Positions 1 to 11,064 of a stretch of 64,000 bases of DNA are shown here, piece by piece. Positions within the stretch are counted from its first letter, which is position 1, and each line of letters begins with the position of its first letter. Source of the DNA: Entophlyctis helioformis (taxonomy: Eukaryota > Chytridiomycota > Chytridiomycetes > Chytridiales > Chytriomycetaceae). Made by a program: the position numbers and the translations under genes. Location: the NCBI GenBank assembly GCA_025526915.1, contig JAHLKH010000016.1, positions 151,122-215,121 on the forward strand, read 5' to 3'. The notes beneath the pieces were generated by a model, which had not been told where the DNA came from, ran no database searches, and saw only the letters and a program-made list of their open reading frames with translations.

Positions 1-1246
1 GTCCGCGCGAAAGACAGATGGCCCAGCTCAGGATGTTTGTCAAAAAGGGCGACTTTCCCAAAGCCAACCTGCTGGCCAAGCAGATTGCGCTCTACCGCAA
101 CCTTGCCGACAAGAACTTTGAGCGTGGCGTGGCCATTGAGACTGAGATCCAGGTCTGTTTGCCCTTCTGTCCGTCCGTCTGTCAGCCTGCGCTCCGCGCT
201 CCCGGCGACCAAACTGACGCGGCTGGGGCGTGGTCTGTATAGGTGCTGCTGTCCAACCACAAAATCAATCGCGCTCATGCCGAGTCCATCAAGGTACGCC
301 GTGTCTCGCGGCCGACCCATGTCACTCGTCTGCCGCGTGACCCGTCTGCCTAACCACATCGGTGCCGCTGCAGGGCATCAGACACTCCAACATGGAGCAG
401 ACACTCGAGTCGGCGCGCGACAAGGAGCTCAAGTACCAGCGCCGCATGGAAGAGTGCGAGGCCATCGAAGCCATCATGAACGAGGGGTTCGAGGACGTGT
501 ACGATCTCGTCGAGATCCGCAAAGAGCGGCCTGGCCGGTTTGTGTCCCAGGTGGAAGACGTGTTCCGAGAAGCGCTCTCGTCGCCTGGCTCGACCGTGCA
601 TCGCGAGCACTACGCGTCGAGCGAGGCGGATGAAGGACAGGTGCGTGAGTGCTTGGTGAGGGGTGTGCTGGCGGTTTGGGCAGGGTGCTCAACAGAGTGA
701 TCATGGCAGGCATTCAACGGCCGTGTGTGTCTAGGCGTCAGAAACTACAAGAGCCTGACGGAATCGGGCGGCGAAAGCGCGAATGTGTATATCCCAACAC
801 TGGATATCTCGGTTGATATGCTCAAGCAGCTCATCATTCGCGATAAGCGAGCACTGCGGCTACTGGGCCTGGATGCCGACCGTTCGTGCGACTTTGTCGT
901 TGGCGGGCTGGTGCGGTTCGAAAACGACGAGTACGGCGCAGGCGGCAGCAGCGGCGGGGACGATCGGTCGCGGGACGGTGGCGGCCAAAGCGGATCAATG
1001 GGCGGATTCAATGGGTTTGGAGGTGGCGGTGAGTCTGGTGGCGGGTCGCCGAGATCGTCCACATCACCACAGCCGCACGTGTCGTTTGGCGGACAGCTGG
1101 GTGCAGGATCGAGTGGCGGCGGGCCGTTCAACGGCGGCCGGTCATTCTCGTACCGGTTCGTGCCGTTTGACATCACCGAGTCGCTCAAGAACCAGGGCAT
1201 TCGCAATGGCGGCCATGTGTGGATCATGGCGCAGTCGCAGCAGTAG
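1..1246 (+). CDS. Unrecognised protein, 5'-truncated by window edge (possible Snf7/ESCRT-III-like N-terminal part)
   Basis: This is the 3' part of a gene whose start lies outside the window. Readable exons are 1-152, 243-293, 374-640 and 710-1246, joined in frame, and the stop is TAG at 1244. The first part is a charged helical segment (LRMFVKKGDFPKANLLAKQI, then HKINRAHAESIKGIRHSN). Its pattern resembles the first helices of CHMP/Snf7 proteins, but this is a weak resemblance and not an assignment. The middle part has a conserved-looking segment with VYIPTLDISVD and LGLDADRSCDFVVGG. A Gly/Ser-rich linker of about 65 residues follows, and then a short C-terminal module ending in GGHVWIMAQSQQ. 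Function is unknown. The exon structure is well supported by the continuous reading frame; the family is not. Confidence 0.6.
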
Positions 1247-1343
1247 TTTCTCAGCATGCTTAACACGGAACGCCGGAATGGGTCGAGCTGATGGCTGGCA
1301 ATGCCAGTTCAACAAATACAGTCAACATTTTTGTGTGACCACG

Positions 1344-1349
1344 TTTATT
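1344..1349 (-). terminator. AATAAA poly(A) signal of phytochelatin synthase
   Basis: AATAAA on the minus strand, 24 nt downstream of the stop codon of the phytochelatin synthase gene. Confidence 0.55.
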
Positions 1350-1372
1350 ATGTACAAGTCGAGGGTCACGTC

Positions 1373-3062
1373 TCACGCAACGAGCTGCTGTCCATGAGCA
1401 CACCAAGTGTTGCGCCCGCATGTGCAGTTGGAGTTGAGCATCGTGTCCCACTGGTCAGCCAGGCGACCCACTTCTTCTCTCAGCAACGGCTTGTCCGCCA
1501 GGGTCTCCGTCTTGCGGTAGGACTCGAGAATGCGCCGTGCTTCAGAGGGAAGTCCAGCCCAGAGGATGCTGGGGAGGGATAGCAGGAAGATGGTGGCGAG
1601 CACGCTGGACCGCGCGTCGATACCGCGTGTGGTGCGCTCCATGAGAGCGGCATGGACAATGGGGAAAAGGGGGTGTGACATGCCCTGCTCGCACAAGGCG
1701 TGCAGCTCGGCGTCCAGGTGCGATTGCAGCGTGCCGTCGACGCCTGGCGATCCAGCCAGATCGTGGCCAGCCGAGCGGAAGGCGGTGTAGTCGAGAAAGT
1801 CTGCCGGCAAGTGGTGGATGACGGCGCGGATGAGATCGCGTTTGGATTCTTGTGATGATTCGGGAGCAGCGAGAGCAGCTGATGTGGATATGGATGGGGT
1901 TCTGAGGATGCGCGGCAGAGTCTCTTGGAACACGTCACGGAGGTGACGCCATGCAACATCCTTGACAATGATCTGACACAGCGACAGCGGCTTTGTTTGG
2001 CCTGGCATTTCAAGTCATGGCAGGGTCCAAAGGGGGGTTAGATCACGGTGCACACGTGGCAAGACAGCATATGCCAATGTACGACGCACCCTTGCGCAGG
2101 ATAAAGTAGCCGCGAGAGAGACCCGTGACGGCATCAATCGGCCGCATGGCTTCGTAGAGCATGCGGGCATCAACAAAGTACGACGGGTACTTGAATCTGG
2201 CAGTGTCCATCACGAGCACTTGCTGGGTATCGGGCACGAACGCGCCGACTGGGCTGAAATGGCCATCGCCCGTCTGCGAGAGGGCCTTGCGTGAGAAGGA
2301 GACGACCATGTGGGTCTCTGAGCTCGCGGTGACGGAGGCGAGATCCTGCACAAACTCGTCAAAGTCGACGGCGTCTGCAGACTTTGAAACGACGTCGAGG
2401 CCGTTGCAGCGAGCGACGCAAGCGAGCTCTTGGAAGGTCATGCCGGTCTTTTTGATCTGGTCGAGCGGTGCACAGCATTCGAGCATGTCGTCTGCAGCGC
2501 ATCCGTTGGGTCAGTTGGGTCAGTTGGGCCAGTTGGGCCAGTTGGACAAGGCGAAGGTTGGACAAGGAGTGCCAGACATACCGGCATACCAGCGCCAGAC
2601 GCCCTTCCACTTCTTGCCGGGATCGACGGACAGCGAGTTGAGGACCATGGCGAGCGAGCCGAGGCCGCAGAAGGCTGGCTCGGACTGCATGGTGAAGTTG
2701 CCGGACAGCGAGTAGAATATCTCGGCATGGCCGGCCAGGAGCGCCTTGCGGAAGAGAGCCCTGCCCTCGGCCGATGTGAACGAGGCCAGATGCGGCGGGA
2801 GCTCTCTGCGGTAGAAGGTGCGCTCAGCCTGCTGGGATTGCTGGACGAGCTGCGGAGCCTGTGGCAGCAGCAGCGGTTGTGCCTGCGGCGGCGATGCTGC
2901 TGATGAAGAGGACGAGGCCGATGACGAGGACGAAGACGAGGACGCCCAGCGGGCATGAAGGGCAGGTAGGGCGTGAGGGGCGAGAGGGGCAGACAGCAGG
3001 CGGCGCCGTGCAGAGCAAGAGCTTGGGGCGAGACGCAGCGACGCAAGCCTGCGCACGAGCAT
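1373..3062 (-). CDS. PCS: Phytochelatin synthase (glutathione gamma-glutamylcysteinyltransferase) with mitochondrial-type N-terminus
   Basis: The enzyme would make heavy-metal-binding phytochelatins from glutathione. Exons 3062-2582, 2491-2090 and 2001-1373 sum to 503 codons in frame. The catalytic domain runs from about residue 82 to 280: TFYRRELPP, then SEPAFCGLGSLAM, KKWKGVWRWY, DGHFSPVGAF and MDTARFKYP. The papain-like triad is Cys132, His238 and Asp256. The spacing of 106 and 18 residues equals that of plant PCS (Cys56/His162/Asp180). The variable C-terminal domain ends in a Cys cluster (CTCGRNTWC). The start chosen (MLVRRLASLRLAPSS) gives an Arg-rich, acid-free leader followed by a Ser/Gln-rich linker. 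This looks like a mitochondrial presequence, but that is a prediction. Intron 1 carries repeats of a GTCAGTTGG-type unit. The family call is secure; localisation is not. Confidence 0.92.
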
Positions 3063-3391
3063 GACGGGCGGCACGGAAGGAAAGAACGGCCACGGCAGTG
3101 GCAGCACAAGCTTTGCGGGAAAGGCACGGGCTATAAGAGCGCACGGGCTGTAGGAGCACCCGCACCGCACCCGCACCCGCACTCGCACCCGCACTCGCAC
3201 CGCTGCCGGCTCGGAGCGACGCCGCATCCGCGCGGGTTCTCGCGATTCCGACACGTTCCGACGGCCCAATCAGGTGGCTTCCGCCAGCCCGCCAGCCAGC
3301 CAGCCAGCCCGTCTTCCATTCCGTCATGCGTCTTCCGTCCCGATCGGCAGCTTCCGTCCCGAGCCAGCCGTCTTCCGTCCCGATCCACTGG

Positions 3392-5659
3392 TCACTTTGT
3401 GTTCATTCCGTGGCGTCTGCCGTCAAAGTCCCGCCCCTCTGCCTCGCAGTCGGCCTCGCCGTCGTGCCCGCTGCCTCGCCCGCCCGCCTGAGCCTGCCGC
3501 GACGCCCGCCTGAGCTGGGCCCACAGCTGCCCAAACGTGCACGCCGCCTCGCTGCTCGCCGCTGATCGCTCGGGCGACACCGACACAGACACCGACGGCG
3601 TCGGCGGCCCGGCCGCAACCACCAGATACGACGCCTGCATCGGCCGCCCCGTGTTGCCCGACAGCGGCATCCCGTTGCGCATCTGCCCGTGCTGGACGTG
3701 GCCGTGTGTCCCGTGCGGCACTCGTCCGGCCCCGCCCGCGCTGCCCGCGCTGCCCGTCTCAACGACGCCTGTCATCGGCCCCAGCTCGTTGGCTGCTGCC
3801 TCGGTCCCGGCAAGCTCCTCCTTCTCCTTGTGCGTCAGTCGCTCGTACTGCTCGGCATCGCTCCATGCTGCTGCCACCGCTTCCCGCGCAGATCCGCCGG
3901 CAGATCCGCCCGCAGATCCCGCTGCTCCGCTTGGCGCAAAAGCCCCAGAGGAAGCCACCACATCCGGCTTGCCGATCCCGTTCCGAGACGCCTCTCCGTC
4001 GCCTCTGGTTCCGAGCTGTGCTTGTGCTCCCTCCAGCTTGATTCCGAGGCTCGCATGGCTGCCACCACTCGCTTCTTGAGCCACCGTTTTGCGTCGCTTG
4101 GCACTGCCGCTTCCGTCGTCAAGCGCTCCTGCTGCTGCTGCTGCTGCTGTGGTGGCTGCATCCAACGCCATTGCCGATGCGGGTGCCGTCCGCTTCATCC
4201 CAAGCCCCACTCCTGCCTCACCTGCTGTTGCTGCTGCTGCTGCGACGGGCACATTGTCGGCTGCTGGCAAGGTCGGTGTTGATGCCGCCGTTCCGCCCAC
4301 TGGCGCTGCAATGCACCGCCGCACATACAGCACTCCGTCCTCGTTCGTCAGCTCGTGCGTCGCGGTCGAGGCGCTCTTGCCGCGCACATACATGAGCACT
4401 GGCCCCTGGCTGCCCAGCTGCACTGTGCTTTGCTGCCCCGCACTCCACGACTTGAGCACCAGTCGCGGCCCCTTTGGTGTGACCACCGAGCCGGCTGCTC
4501 CTGCTGCTCCTGCTGCTCCTGCTGCTCCTGCTGCTCCTGCTGCTCCTGCTGCTCCTGCTGCGGCGTCGGTCGGCTCGGGCTCGGGCTTGGGCTTGCACTC
4601 GACCAGCTCGATGATCGTCAACGCGGCTTTGGCTGTTGGTCCCAGCAGCACCGACTTGCGCATGCATAAGTAGATGGACGCTGCTTCCTGCTCGGCCATC
4701 CACACACTTGTCAGTTTCGCAACCCCCACCCCAACTCCCCACTCCTCATACGCAGATCGGCAGACGCAAACTGAGCCATACCGATCCGTGCGCCTGCATC
4801 TTGACAAACACGGCATCGAGCGCGTCCATGATGGCTGTCGTGGCAACAGTCTCGTGCTTGCCTGGCTCGCTCATCTGCAGCCAGCTGGCCTCGACTCTGG
4901 GGATCGTCACCCTGAACGTATCCGGCGGCACTTTGCCTCCCATCGTCAGGACATGCATCCGGATCTTGGCCGTGCCGAGGAAGCCCTGCGCCTCTTCTGG
5001 CGACCGCACGGCTTTGATGCTGCGTGCGAGCGCAACGCGCAGATTGACTGGTGTCGATGTCGGTGCCTGCGTGACGTAGACCTTGGACAGTGCTGGTGCT
5101 GGTGTCGGCGTCGCTGGCTGTGGCTGCAGACCAATGAAGAAGAGATACAGCCTGTCGTCTGCTGCCTCGCTCTCCTCGTCCTGCGGCTGCTGGTGCTGCT
5201 GTTGCTGCTGCCTCCGCTTCTGCTTCTGCTTCTGCTTCTGCTGCTTCGACTGCTGCTGCTGCTGCTGCTGCTGCGAGGCTGGACCTGCAGGAGTGGCAGA
5301 CGCCGGCGGCTCGTCCAGCGGCTCGGCGGCATACAGAAACTGGAGCGCCTGCTCCAGCGCAACGCCGATGCTCGGACAGCCTATCCAGTGCAGTCCCTTG
5401 AGATACTGGTGCCCGCAGCGTCAGCACCAACGAAGCCATATTGAGCCCCGCGCACTGACAGACTCACGTCGTCACCGTGCGGCTGGTCGGTCGCTGTGCA
5501 ATAGAGGCGGGAGCTGTGCGGACTCTGGTGCAGCGTGTCCCAGTACGGCCCCCAGCGGACGAGTGCGTCTGCCACACGGCCCCGGGTGTTAGTCTCTCGC
5601 AAGTCCTGATCAGGCGGCCTGCGTGACGGTCTGCTCATTGCACGAACCCTTGCTGGCAC
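3392..5659 (-). CDS. Unrecognised protein with Gln and Ala-Ala-Gly low-complexity tracts
   Basis: At least three exons are readable. Exon 1 runs from about 5659 or 5638 (ATG) to 5468. Exon 2 runs from 5405 to about 4755. Exon 3 ends at the stop at 3392. The exon 2/3 junction is uncertain because the obvious donor (GTATGA near 4754) and acceptor (near 4700) do not share phase. Conserved-looking blocks are ALVRWGPYWDTLHQSP, LHWIGCPSIGVALEQALQFL, and an alpha/beta-like region with KIRMHVLTMGGKVPPDTF and IMDALDAVFVKMQAHGSVWL. Between them lie a Gln/Lys tract (around 5190-5280) and, in exon 3, an Ala-Ala-Gly tract coded by a 9-nt repeat (4496-4560). The long C-terminal region is Ala/Gly/Ser-rich and looks disordered, with a basic KRRK patch. 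I do not recognise the family; SRP14 and a von Willebrand A fold were considered and not supported. Confidence 0.55.
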
Positions 5660-6145
5660 CGTCCAGAATGACCGCTGTTCGGACCATCAAGGAGGATCTG
5701 TGGAAAAGCTCGCATATCACGCCCCACCAGCCATCGCGCAGGCTCGTTTTGGCGCGGGTTGGGATGCCGCTTCCCGTGGCAACTGCAGCCTTGAGTCGCT
5801 CGACGGCGTCTGCATGCCGAGCATGCACTGCGCTGCGAGCGGCTTGTTCTTGCGGGCAGACACAGAGGGATGCCGCTGATTGTGCTTGTGGCTGGCCGTG
5901 TGTGCTGCGAGCGGAGCCACCAAGATCGGTCAGGCGGTGTGCTGGGGAACACGCACGAGTCGTGCACGGACGCGGAGCGCGTGTGTTGCAGGGAGCACAC
6001 AGACGCGCCAGATCTCCGCTCGGCCGTCTTTCCCTCGTCCCCGACACCCTCTTGAACACAGAAGCAGCCAATCTGAAGCAAGAGCACGCACATACCAACG
6101 CACACACCAACGCACACATTAGTGTCAGCACCCTCCATCCAAGCA

Positions 6146-8069
6146 ATGGCCGGTGTCGTCTCCCTCCTCACGCGTCTGGTCCTCAAGACCACGGTGGTGA
6201 CCGCCCACACGCTATCGCACTCGTCCGGCAGTTACGCTGTGTGCGAGACCGGAGCTGTCGGCGCCGTCCCCCCGCCGTTGTTCCAGGACATCAAGGGTGT
6301 CTTGCTGAGCACCACGAACGCGGTCGTCCACTTGACCGTCCTCGTCGGCTCGCTTATGCCTGCTATCGTCAATGCCTTCTTCGCCGTCCTCCCCCTTCTT
6401 TCGGTGAGTTGCAGTTGCAGCCGCCTGCATGTGTGTGCATGCTTCGTTGGGCTTGCCTGCTGCCTGCCTGCCTGCCTGCTCTGTCCTGCCTGCTGCCTGC
6501 TTTCTGCTCCGCCCGGCCTGCCTGCCTGCTGTCTGCTCTGTTCTGCCTGCTGTCTGCTGCCTGCTGCCTGCTGCCTGCTGCCCTTTCTGAGCACGCCGGT
6601 GTGGCTCACGGCGGGCGGCATGGCTCACGGGGCGGCGGATAGGGTGGCTCAGAGTGTGGCTTGCACGCCCGTCGGAGTTTGAAAGCACGCCTGTCGGAGT
6701 TTCGTGAGCGCGTCCAGCCCTGCGCGTCCTTGTTTGCGTGTTCATGCAAGCTGCTCTTGGCTGACACCTCCGCCTGCACCCTCCCGTCTTGCTGCAGGAC
6801 AATGCCCGTCCCTTCCTGCTCCACCTCTTGACCATGCTCATCATGGACGAGGTTCTCCTCATCGTTCATGGAGTCTTCGTGGTCGTGAGCGGTGGCTGCC
6901 GTGCTGCGTGTGGCCTGTGCGCCAGTGAGTGTCCCGAAGGATCTTCCTCGGGTCACTTCACTCGCAGCATCCGACCCACACATCACGTTGCAGTCACCGC
7001 CGACTGCGAGTGCCTGACGTTTGACGGCTGCTGCCTGGCGTGTCTTGATGACGCCCTTGCGTCGCTCGCCATCCTGCTGCGCGACATTGACGACGAGGCG
7101 TTTCGCAACGAGTCAAGCGCAGCGGCCAATGCTGCGGCCCGCGGGCTCGCCCGAGACTCTGGCCATTCTCCGCCTCCGTCTCGACCAGTCGACAGCTCCA
7201 AGTGGGCGTTGATTCGTTACGTCGCTCCAGACAAGTTCATTCTGTCGGCCATCTCGGCTCTGTTCCCCGCTTGCGACCCGATCTGTTCACCGATCAAACC
7301 CAAGCGCGTCCTGCCGGTCGAGCTCCCCCTTGTTCACCCTCGCCAGCTCTTCCCTCGGTCCTCTGCCGAGCGTGACTTATGGCAGGCCGTCACTGCGGCC
7401 ATGTCGATCCTGATTCCTCGAGACGTCCTTCTACCTGAGCCGATCGCGCCTGTTGACAGCTCCAAGTGGATCGTCGCTCGATACGTCACACCTCCTGATG
7501 TACTTTCAACAGCTGAAGACACGCCTGCCGTGGCTGTTGCTGCGATTGCTCCTGCTTCTGCCGCGACCCCTGCAGTAACCATCGTCGCACCACTGCAAGC
7601 CGTTCGGATGTACAAGCCGCAGTCACATGCTTCGCGTATCCGTAACTTGGTGGACAGGCTCGTAAAGCGCATCCAAACCATCCACCGTCAGGCACCTACC
7701 ACGCCGTTCGAGTTCGCCAATATCGCCACGAACCTCCCGGATTTGCTCTCCAACCCTCCTGATCTACTTCCAATGGCCGAAGACACGCCTGCAGTGATTG
7801 ATCCTGTGATTGCTCTTGCTGCTTCGACTGCTGCTTTGACCATTTCTGAGAATGCCGCTGCTTCGACTGCTGCCGTCACCGTCGTCGCACCACTGCAAGC
7901 CGCTCGGAACTCCAGCCAGCAGCCACGTGTTTCGCGTGAGCGTCACCAGATGGCCAAGCTCGCGAAGCTGATCCGTATCAACCACCGTCAGGCACCTACC
8001 ACGCCGTTCGTGTCGTTCAACAGCGCGAGGCACCGGCAGGATCTTCTGTTGAACCCTCGCCAGCATTAG
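6146..8069 (+). CDS. Unrecognised two-exon protein with hydrophobic N-terminus and internal repeats (copy 1)
   Basis: Exons 6146-6403 and 6798-8069 give 509 aa. The donor is TCG|GTGAGT and the acceptor CTGCAG|GAC, both in phase 0. The N-terminal ~120 residues are hydrophobic, with two or three possible membrane segments (including VVHLTVLVGSLMPAIVNAFF and LLIVHGVFVVVSG). A Cys-rich stretch follows (CRAACGLCASEC, CECLTFDGCCLACL). The C-terminal half is soluble and internally repeated. One motif of the form PVDSSKW-x3-RYV-x-P occurs twice. A longer unit beginning APLQA and ending HRQAPTTPF also occurs twice, separated by Ala/Thr/Val linkers. I know no family with this arrangement. A paralogue with the same structure lies in the right arm (47989-49812). 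The retained reading frame in both copies, despite substitutions, favours a real gene. Confidence 0.65.
6440..6600 (+). repeat. Intronic CTGC/CTGCCTG tandem tract
   Basis: The intron at 6404-6797 contains a long irregular CTGCCTG array. In the other arm the equivalent intron (about 49264-49554) is roughly 100 nt shorter, mainly through loss of this tract. Confidence 0.8.
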
Positions 8070-9427
8070 CCTGGGCACGTTTACCAGCGATGACCGACTG
8101 TGACAGCTGCTGGCAGCTTGTCTCGTCATGTCATCCTCTCACCGACGTTCCTTCATCACCGTACATCCCTCTCTGCCTGCTCATACTCCACTTGTCCATT
8201 CGCCGCCTTGCCCTGCGTCCTGCCCCACCGACCAAAGATCGCTCTCTCGGGTCTCCACGGTCGTCACGGTCGCCTCCTTCCCTCAAACACCTCTCTCCAC
8301 CACACACTCTCGCTCATCGTTGTCGCATTGGGTACTGTCCGATTGTTGCTGTTCAAGGCACGCGCTCATCGCCGCGCACTCCTTGGCAAGAGACTCGTCT
8401 TTTGCATCGACACAGCAACAAGCAGTACCGTCCGCACATTGCTTCGGGACGCAGATCAAGCTTCCCAGACCAAGACCACTGGGGTCATTCGACCCCCCAG
8501 CGACCTCGACAACCTCGCTCAACACTCACCACCATCTGATTGCCCGCTGTTTGTTTCTCCCTGATCACGCTGCTGCTCGTCGTTGGATCCTCATGACATA
8601 GCACAACAAGCGCTGCAGCAAGGATCAGTCCGACCATCATCCCCATCACCCCAGCCGCCCTGTGTTTGTTTGTGTTTTTCGCGCTGGTAAGTCGACATCC
8701 CATCAGCACAGCATGCCAGCAACACCAAGCCACTGACACAGTGCATGCCGTTGACTGCACCACCAGGCTCTCCCCGTTTGTTTGTTTCTATCTGAATGTC
8801 CCTCTCGGTCCAAGTGGCTGCCATTGCTTTGTGTTTTTGAACAACAGGACAGCATGTTGACGTGCTGCCTGTTGCATCGCAAGCAATGCACTCACTTTGG
8901 ATCGTTTGGTTTGGACTTGCTGCCTATCTCTTATCTGGATGCACATTGACAAGGCTCAATGAATGCACGCATATCTCAGACCTCTGGCTCACTGGCGCAT
9001 CTGATTGCCACCTTCCAGATGCAAGCAGTGGCTGAATACGCAACAACCATAAGAGGGCATCATTCCAAATGCTCTCATAGTACACCCCACCAGCCATGAC
9101 ATGGGCTCATTGGAAGCAATCGCACAGGACCACTGCCAACCAGCGTGCCGTTTGTGTGCTCAGAGTTCAAGCTGGATCACCACAAGCGACACTTGCAGCA
9201 AGTCCGCTGAACCCATCAGCCTCGAGGTTCCGCATTGTATGCGTCGCCCCATGTCCTGCAGAGGACCATCCTGCATTCCAAGTTCACCATGCCAGCCACA
9301 CTGTGCACCATGGCATGCAGTGTCGGTACATGTCCCACATTCTCATCTGTTGCAATGGCTCTTGTTGGACGATCGCGTCGAGTGGATCTTGTCCGGACAA
9401 CCACAAAGCGAGCAAGCGGCTGTGACG
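8070..9427. other. Interval between two genes of the left arm
   Basis: No convincing long gene is present. Overlapping ORFs occur on both strands. The only one I would flag is the short signal-peptide-like ORF at 8485-8646 (-). A second minus-strand ORF at 8283-8525 codes a Cys-rich segment (LICVPKQCADGTACC) that could be part of the same gene, but no acceptable splice joins the two. The block 8090-9100 is conserved in the right arm. Confidence 0.4.
8485..8646 (-). CDS. Possible small secreted or membrane peptide (copy 1)
   Basis: A 53-codon ORF starts MGMMVGLILAAALVVLCHED, a good signal-peptide shape: short N-region, a hydrophobic core of about 14 residues and then polar sequence. In the right-arm copy (47412-47573) five residues differ. 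All are Val to Ile, Ala or Met, so the hydrophobic core is kept. No Cys pattern or domain is recognised in the mature part. It may be the first exon of a longer gene continuing into the Cys-rich ORF at 8283-8525. That join needs an intron of only about 25 nt or an unseen frame change, so the model is weak. Confidence 0.25.
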   Translation of the reverse strand: MGMMVGLILAAALVVLCHEDPTTSSSVIREKQTAGNQMVVSVERGCRGRWGVE

Positions 9428-10900
9428 ATGACGACGACGCAGACGGCAGGCAACGCAGCAGCAACAGCCAGCGACGAGCATGTGCGCCGTCTGCAGAGAC
9501 AGCTGCTGAGCACAGCCGAGCAGCTGGTTGCCCTTGGCCGCACCGACATTGTGCTGGCTGTGGTCGAGCAGGTCGTCGGAGCGAGTGGCAGCCAAGCCGT
9601 CGAGCCAGGACAGCCAGGACAGCCAGCAGCAGCAACGACCGCACAGCCTGGTGTGCCTTGCTATGTGGTGCCGCCAGCCACTGGCGACCTTGCGTACGGA
9701 CGCAGCCACTGGGACGGCAAGCCCGCCGAGATCCACGCCATGATCCTCAAGCACGCCGGCCCGCTCACTCGCTTTCTGTGCGGCCTGCTCGGCGATACGG
9801 ACAGCCTCGACGAAGCGACCAAGCGAGCCGTGTGGATCGATACGTTCAGGATGGACTGGCCGGGCGATCTGGCGCTGCTGCCTGACATTCTGCTGTCTGC
9901 TGACAACGGACTGCTCCTCGCACACTCTCGCTCCATGTATCACCGTCTCTGCAAGCGCTTTCCTCGTTTCACCGAGCCCTCCTGTGCGAGATTCGACGAC
10001 CAGAACAACAACTACAGCACGGACTCCTATGACGGTGACTGGGATGAACGTCGATTGCTTCTCATTCCCATGCGACACGGCTGGCTCGATCTGATCGACT
10101 TTACGTATCCGATCGCACTCGCTCGCTTGGCCATCCGCTTTGGATGCCTCGAGCTGCTCAAGCATCTTGACGACAGGTACAAGACGCTCCAGGACTGGAT
10201 GGCCAGGCACGAGCCAACAAGCGAGTACTGGCACCGAGCAGTCGACATAGCAGCGAGCAATGGACACCTCGATGTTGTGCAGTACTTGTTTGATCTCGGT
10301 GTGGTATGCATGTCGACTACGATGGACTCAGCGGCTCGCAACGGTCATCTTCATGTCGTCAAGTGGCTCCACGAGAACAGGACGGAAGGATGCACAACAT
10401 GTGCCATGGATTGGGCGGCTGCCAACGACCATATGCATGTCCTCAAGTGGCTGCATGCCAACAGGACGGAAGGATGCACGGCTGCTGCGATGGATCGCGC
10501 AGCTAAAAACGGCCACTTGCGTGTGATTGAGTGGCTCCACGAGACCCGCGGGTTTGAATGCACAACCGCCGCACTGGATACCGCCATCAGCCGTGGACAC
10601 TTGCACGTCATCAAGTACATGCACTCCAAAGGCGCTCGAGCACCAAGCAACGCCATTGAGTCTGTTGTCCGCATAGGCAGTACCGAGTTGCTGCAGTACT
10701 TGATGGAGTGCGGATACGCGGTTGAACTCGAGGCACTCAACCGCGCCAAGACTACCGAAATCGCCGATATCCTGCTTGGCAGCCTCACACTGGACCAGGC
10801 ACAGGCGCTGCTTGTCCGAGCGAACCAAGCAGATGCCACCATGGTCACGGTCGAGAGACTCCGAGAGACCATCCAGAAACTGGAAACATCAAGCAAGTGA
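9428..10900 (+). CDS. Ankyrin-repeat protein (copy 1)
   Basis: An intronless 490-aa protein, if the ATG at 9428 (MTTTQTAG) is used. The frame is open further upstream to 9101, but in the second copy that upstream frame is interrupted, so the inner ATG is preferred. Residues ~1-210 form a helical domain shared with the paralogue (including YGRSHWDGKPAEIHAM and LTRFLCGLLGD). Residues ~220-430 hold about six degenerate ankyrin units of the NGHLDVVQYLF / NGHLHVVKWLHENRTEGC type, followed by a C-terminal helix-rich tail. Ankyrin arrays mediate protein-protein contacts; the partner is unknown. Compared with the copy at 45348-46631 it has two extra ankyrin units. A short antisense reverse-transcriptase remnant follows the stop. 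Confidence 0.85.
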   Translation: MTTTQTAGNAAATASDEHVRRLQRQLLSTAEQLVALGRTDIVLAVVEQVVGASGSQAVEPGQPGQPAAATTAQPGVPCYVVPPATGDLAYGRSHWDGKPAEIHAMILKHAGPLTRFLCGLLGDTDSLDEATKRAVWIDTFRMDWPGDLALLPDILLSADNGLLLAHSRSMYHRLCKRFPRFTEPSCARFDDQNNNYSTDSYDGDWDERRLLLIPMRHGWLDLIDFTYPIALARLAIRFGCLELLKHLDDRYKTLQDWMARHEPTSEYWHRAVDIAASNGHLDVVQYLFDLGVVCMSTTMDSAARNGHLHVVKWLHENRTEGCTTCAMDWAAANDHMHVLKWLHANRTEGCTAAAMDRAAKNGHLRVIEWLHETRGFECTTAALDTAISRGHLHVIKYMHSKGARAPSNAIESVVRIGSTELLQYLMECGYAVELEALNRAKTTEIADILLGSLTLDQAQALLVRANQADATMVTVERLRETIQKLETSSK

Positions 10901-11015
10901 TGAATGGATCGCCGAGAGCTGTTGTTGTTGGAATGAAGACGTGATTGCCGCACGTGTCCTCCATGCCGCCACCAGAACTGAGGGTTGTTGGCAAAGCTCA
11001 CAGAGACACGATCGG

Positions 11016-11021
11016 TTTATT
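11016..11021 (-). terminator. AATAAA poly(A) signal of the GTPase gene
   Basis: AATAAA on the minus strand, 44 nt beyond the stop at 11065. Confidence 0.45.
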
Positions 11022-11064
11022 CAATCCCGTGCACACAATAGACAGATGGCGACTGCGACTCTTC

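Larger units (their letters stand above)
5722..10985. repeat. Left arm of ~5.2 kb inverted segmental duplication
   Basis: This stretch reappears as its reverse complement at about 45275-50245. The match begins at the CCAGCCATCGCGCAGG motif near 5725 and ends near 10957-10985 in a short antisense remnant of reverse transcriptase. Long sampled stretches differ by only a few percent. The arm holds two larger genes, a short ORF and a tandem-repeat-rich intron. Confidence 0.9.

Noticed and set aside
3392..5009. SRP14-like reading of the unrecognised Ala/Gln-rich gene
   Set aside because: Only a short stretch (FVKMQAHGSVWL) resembles SRP14; the rest, including the basic C-terminal region, does not fit.
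5610..5690. von Willebrand A MIDAS-like motif upstream (AVILDGASKG)
   Set aside because: It lacks the DxSxS pattern, and no in-frame splice joins it to the downstream exons.
9101..9427. Upstream in-frame extension of ankyrin copy 1
   Set aside because: The same extension is interrupted in copy 2 and looks non-coding, so the ATG at 9428 is preferred.
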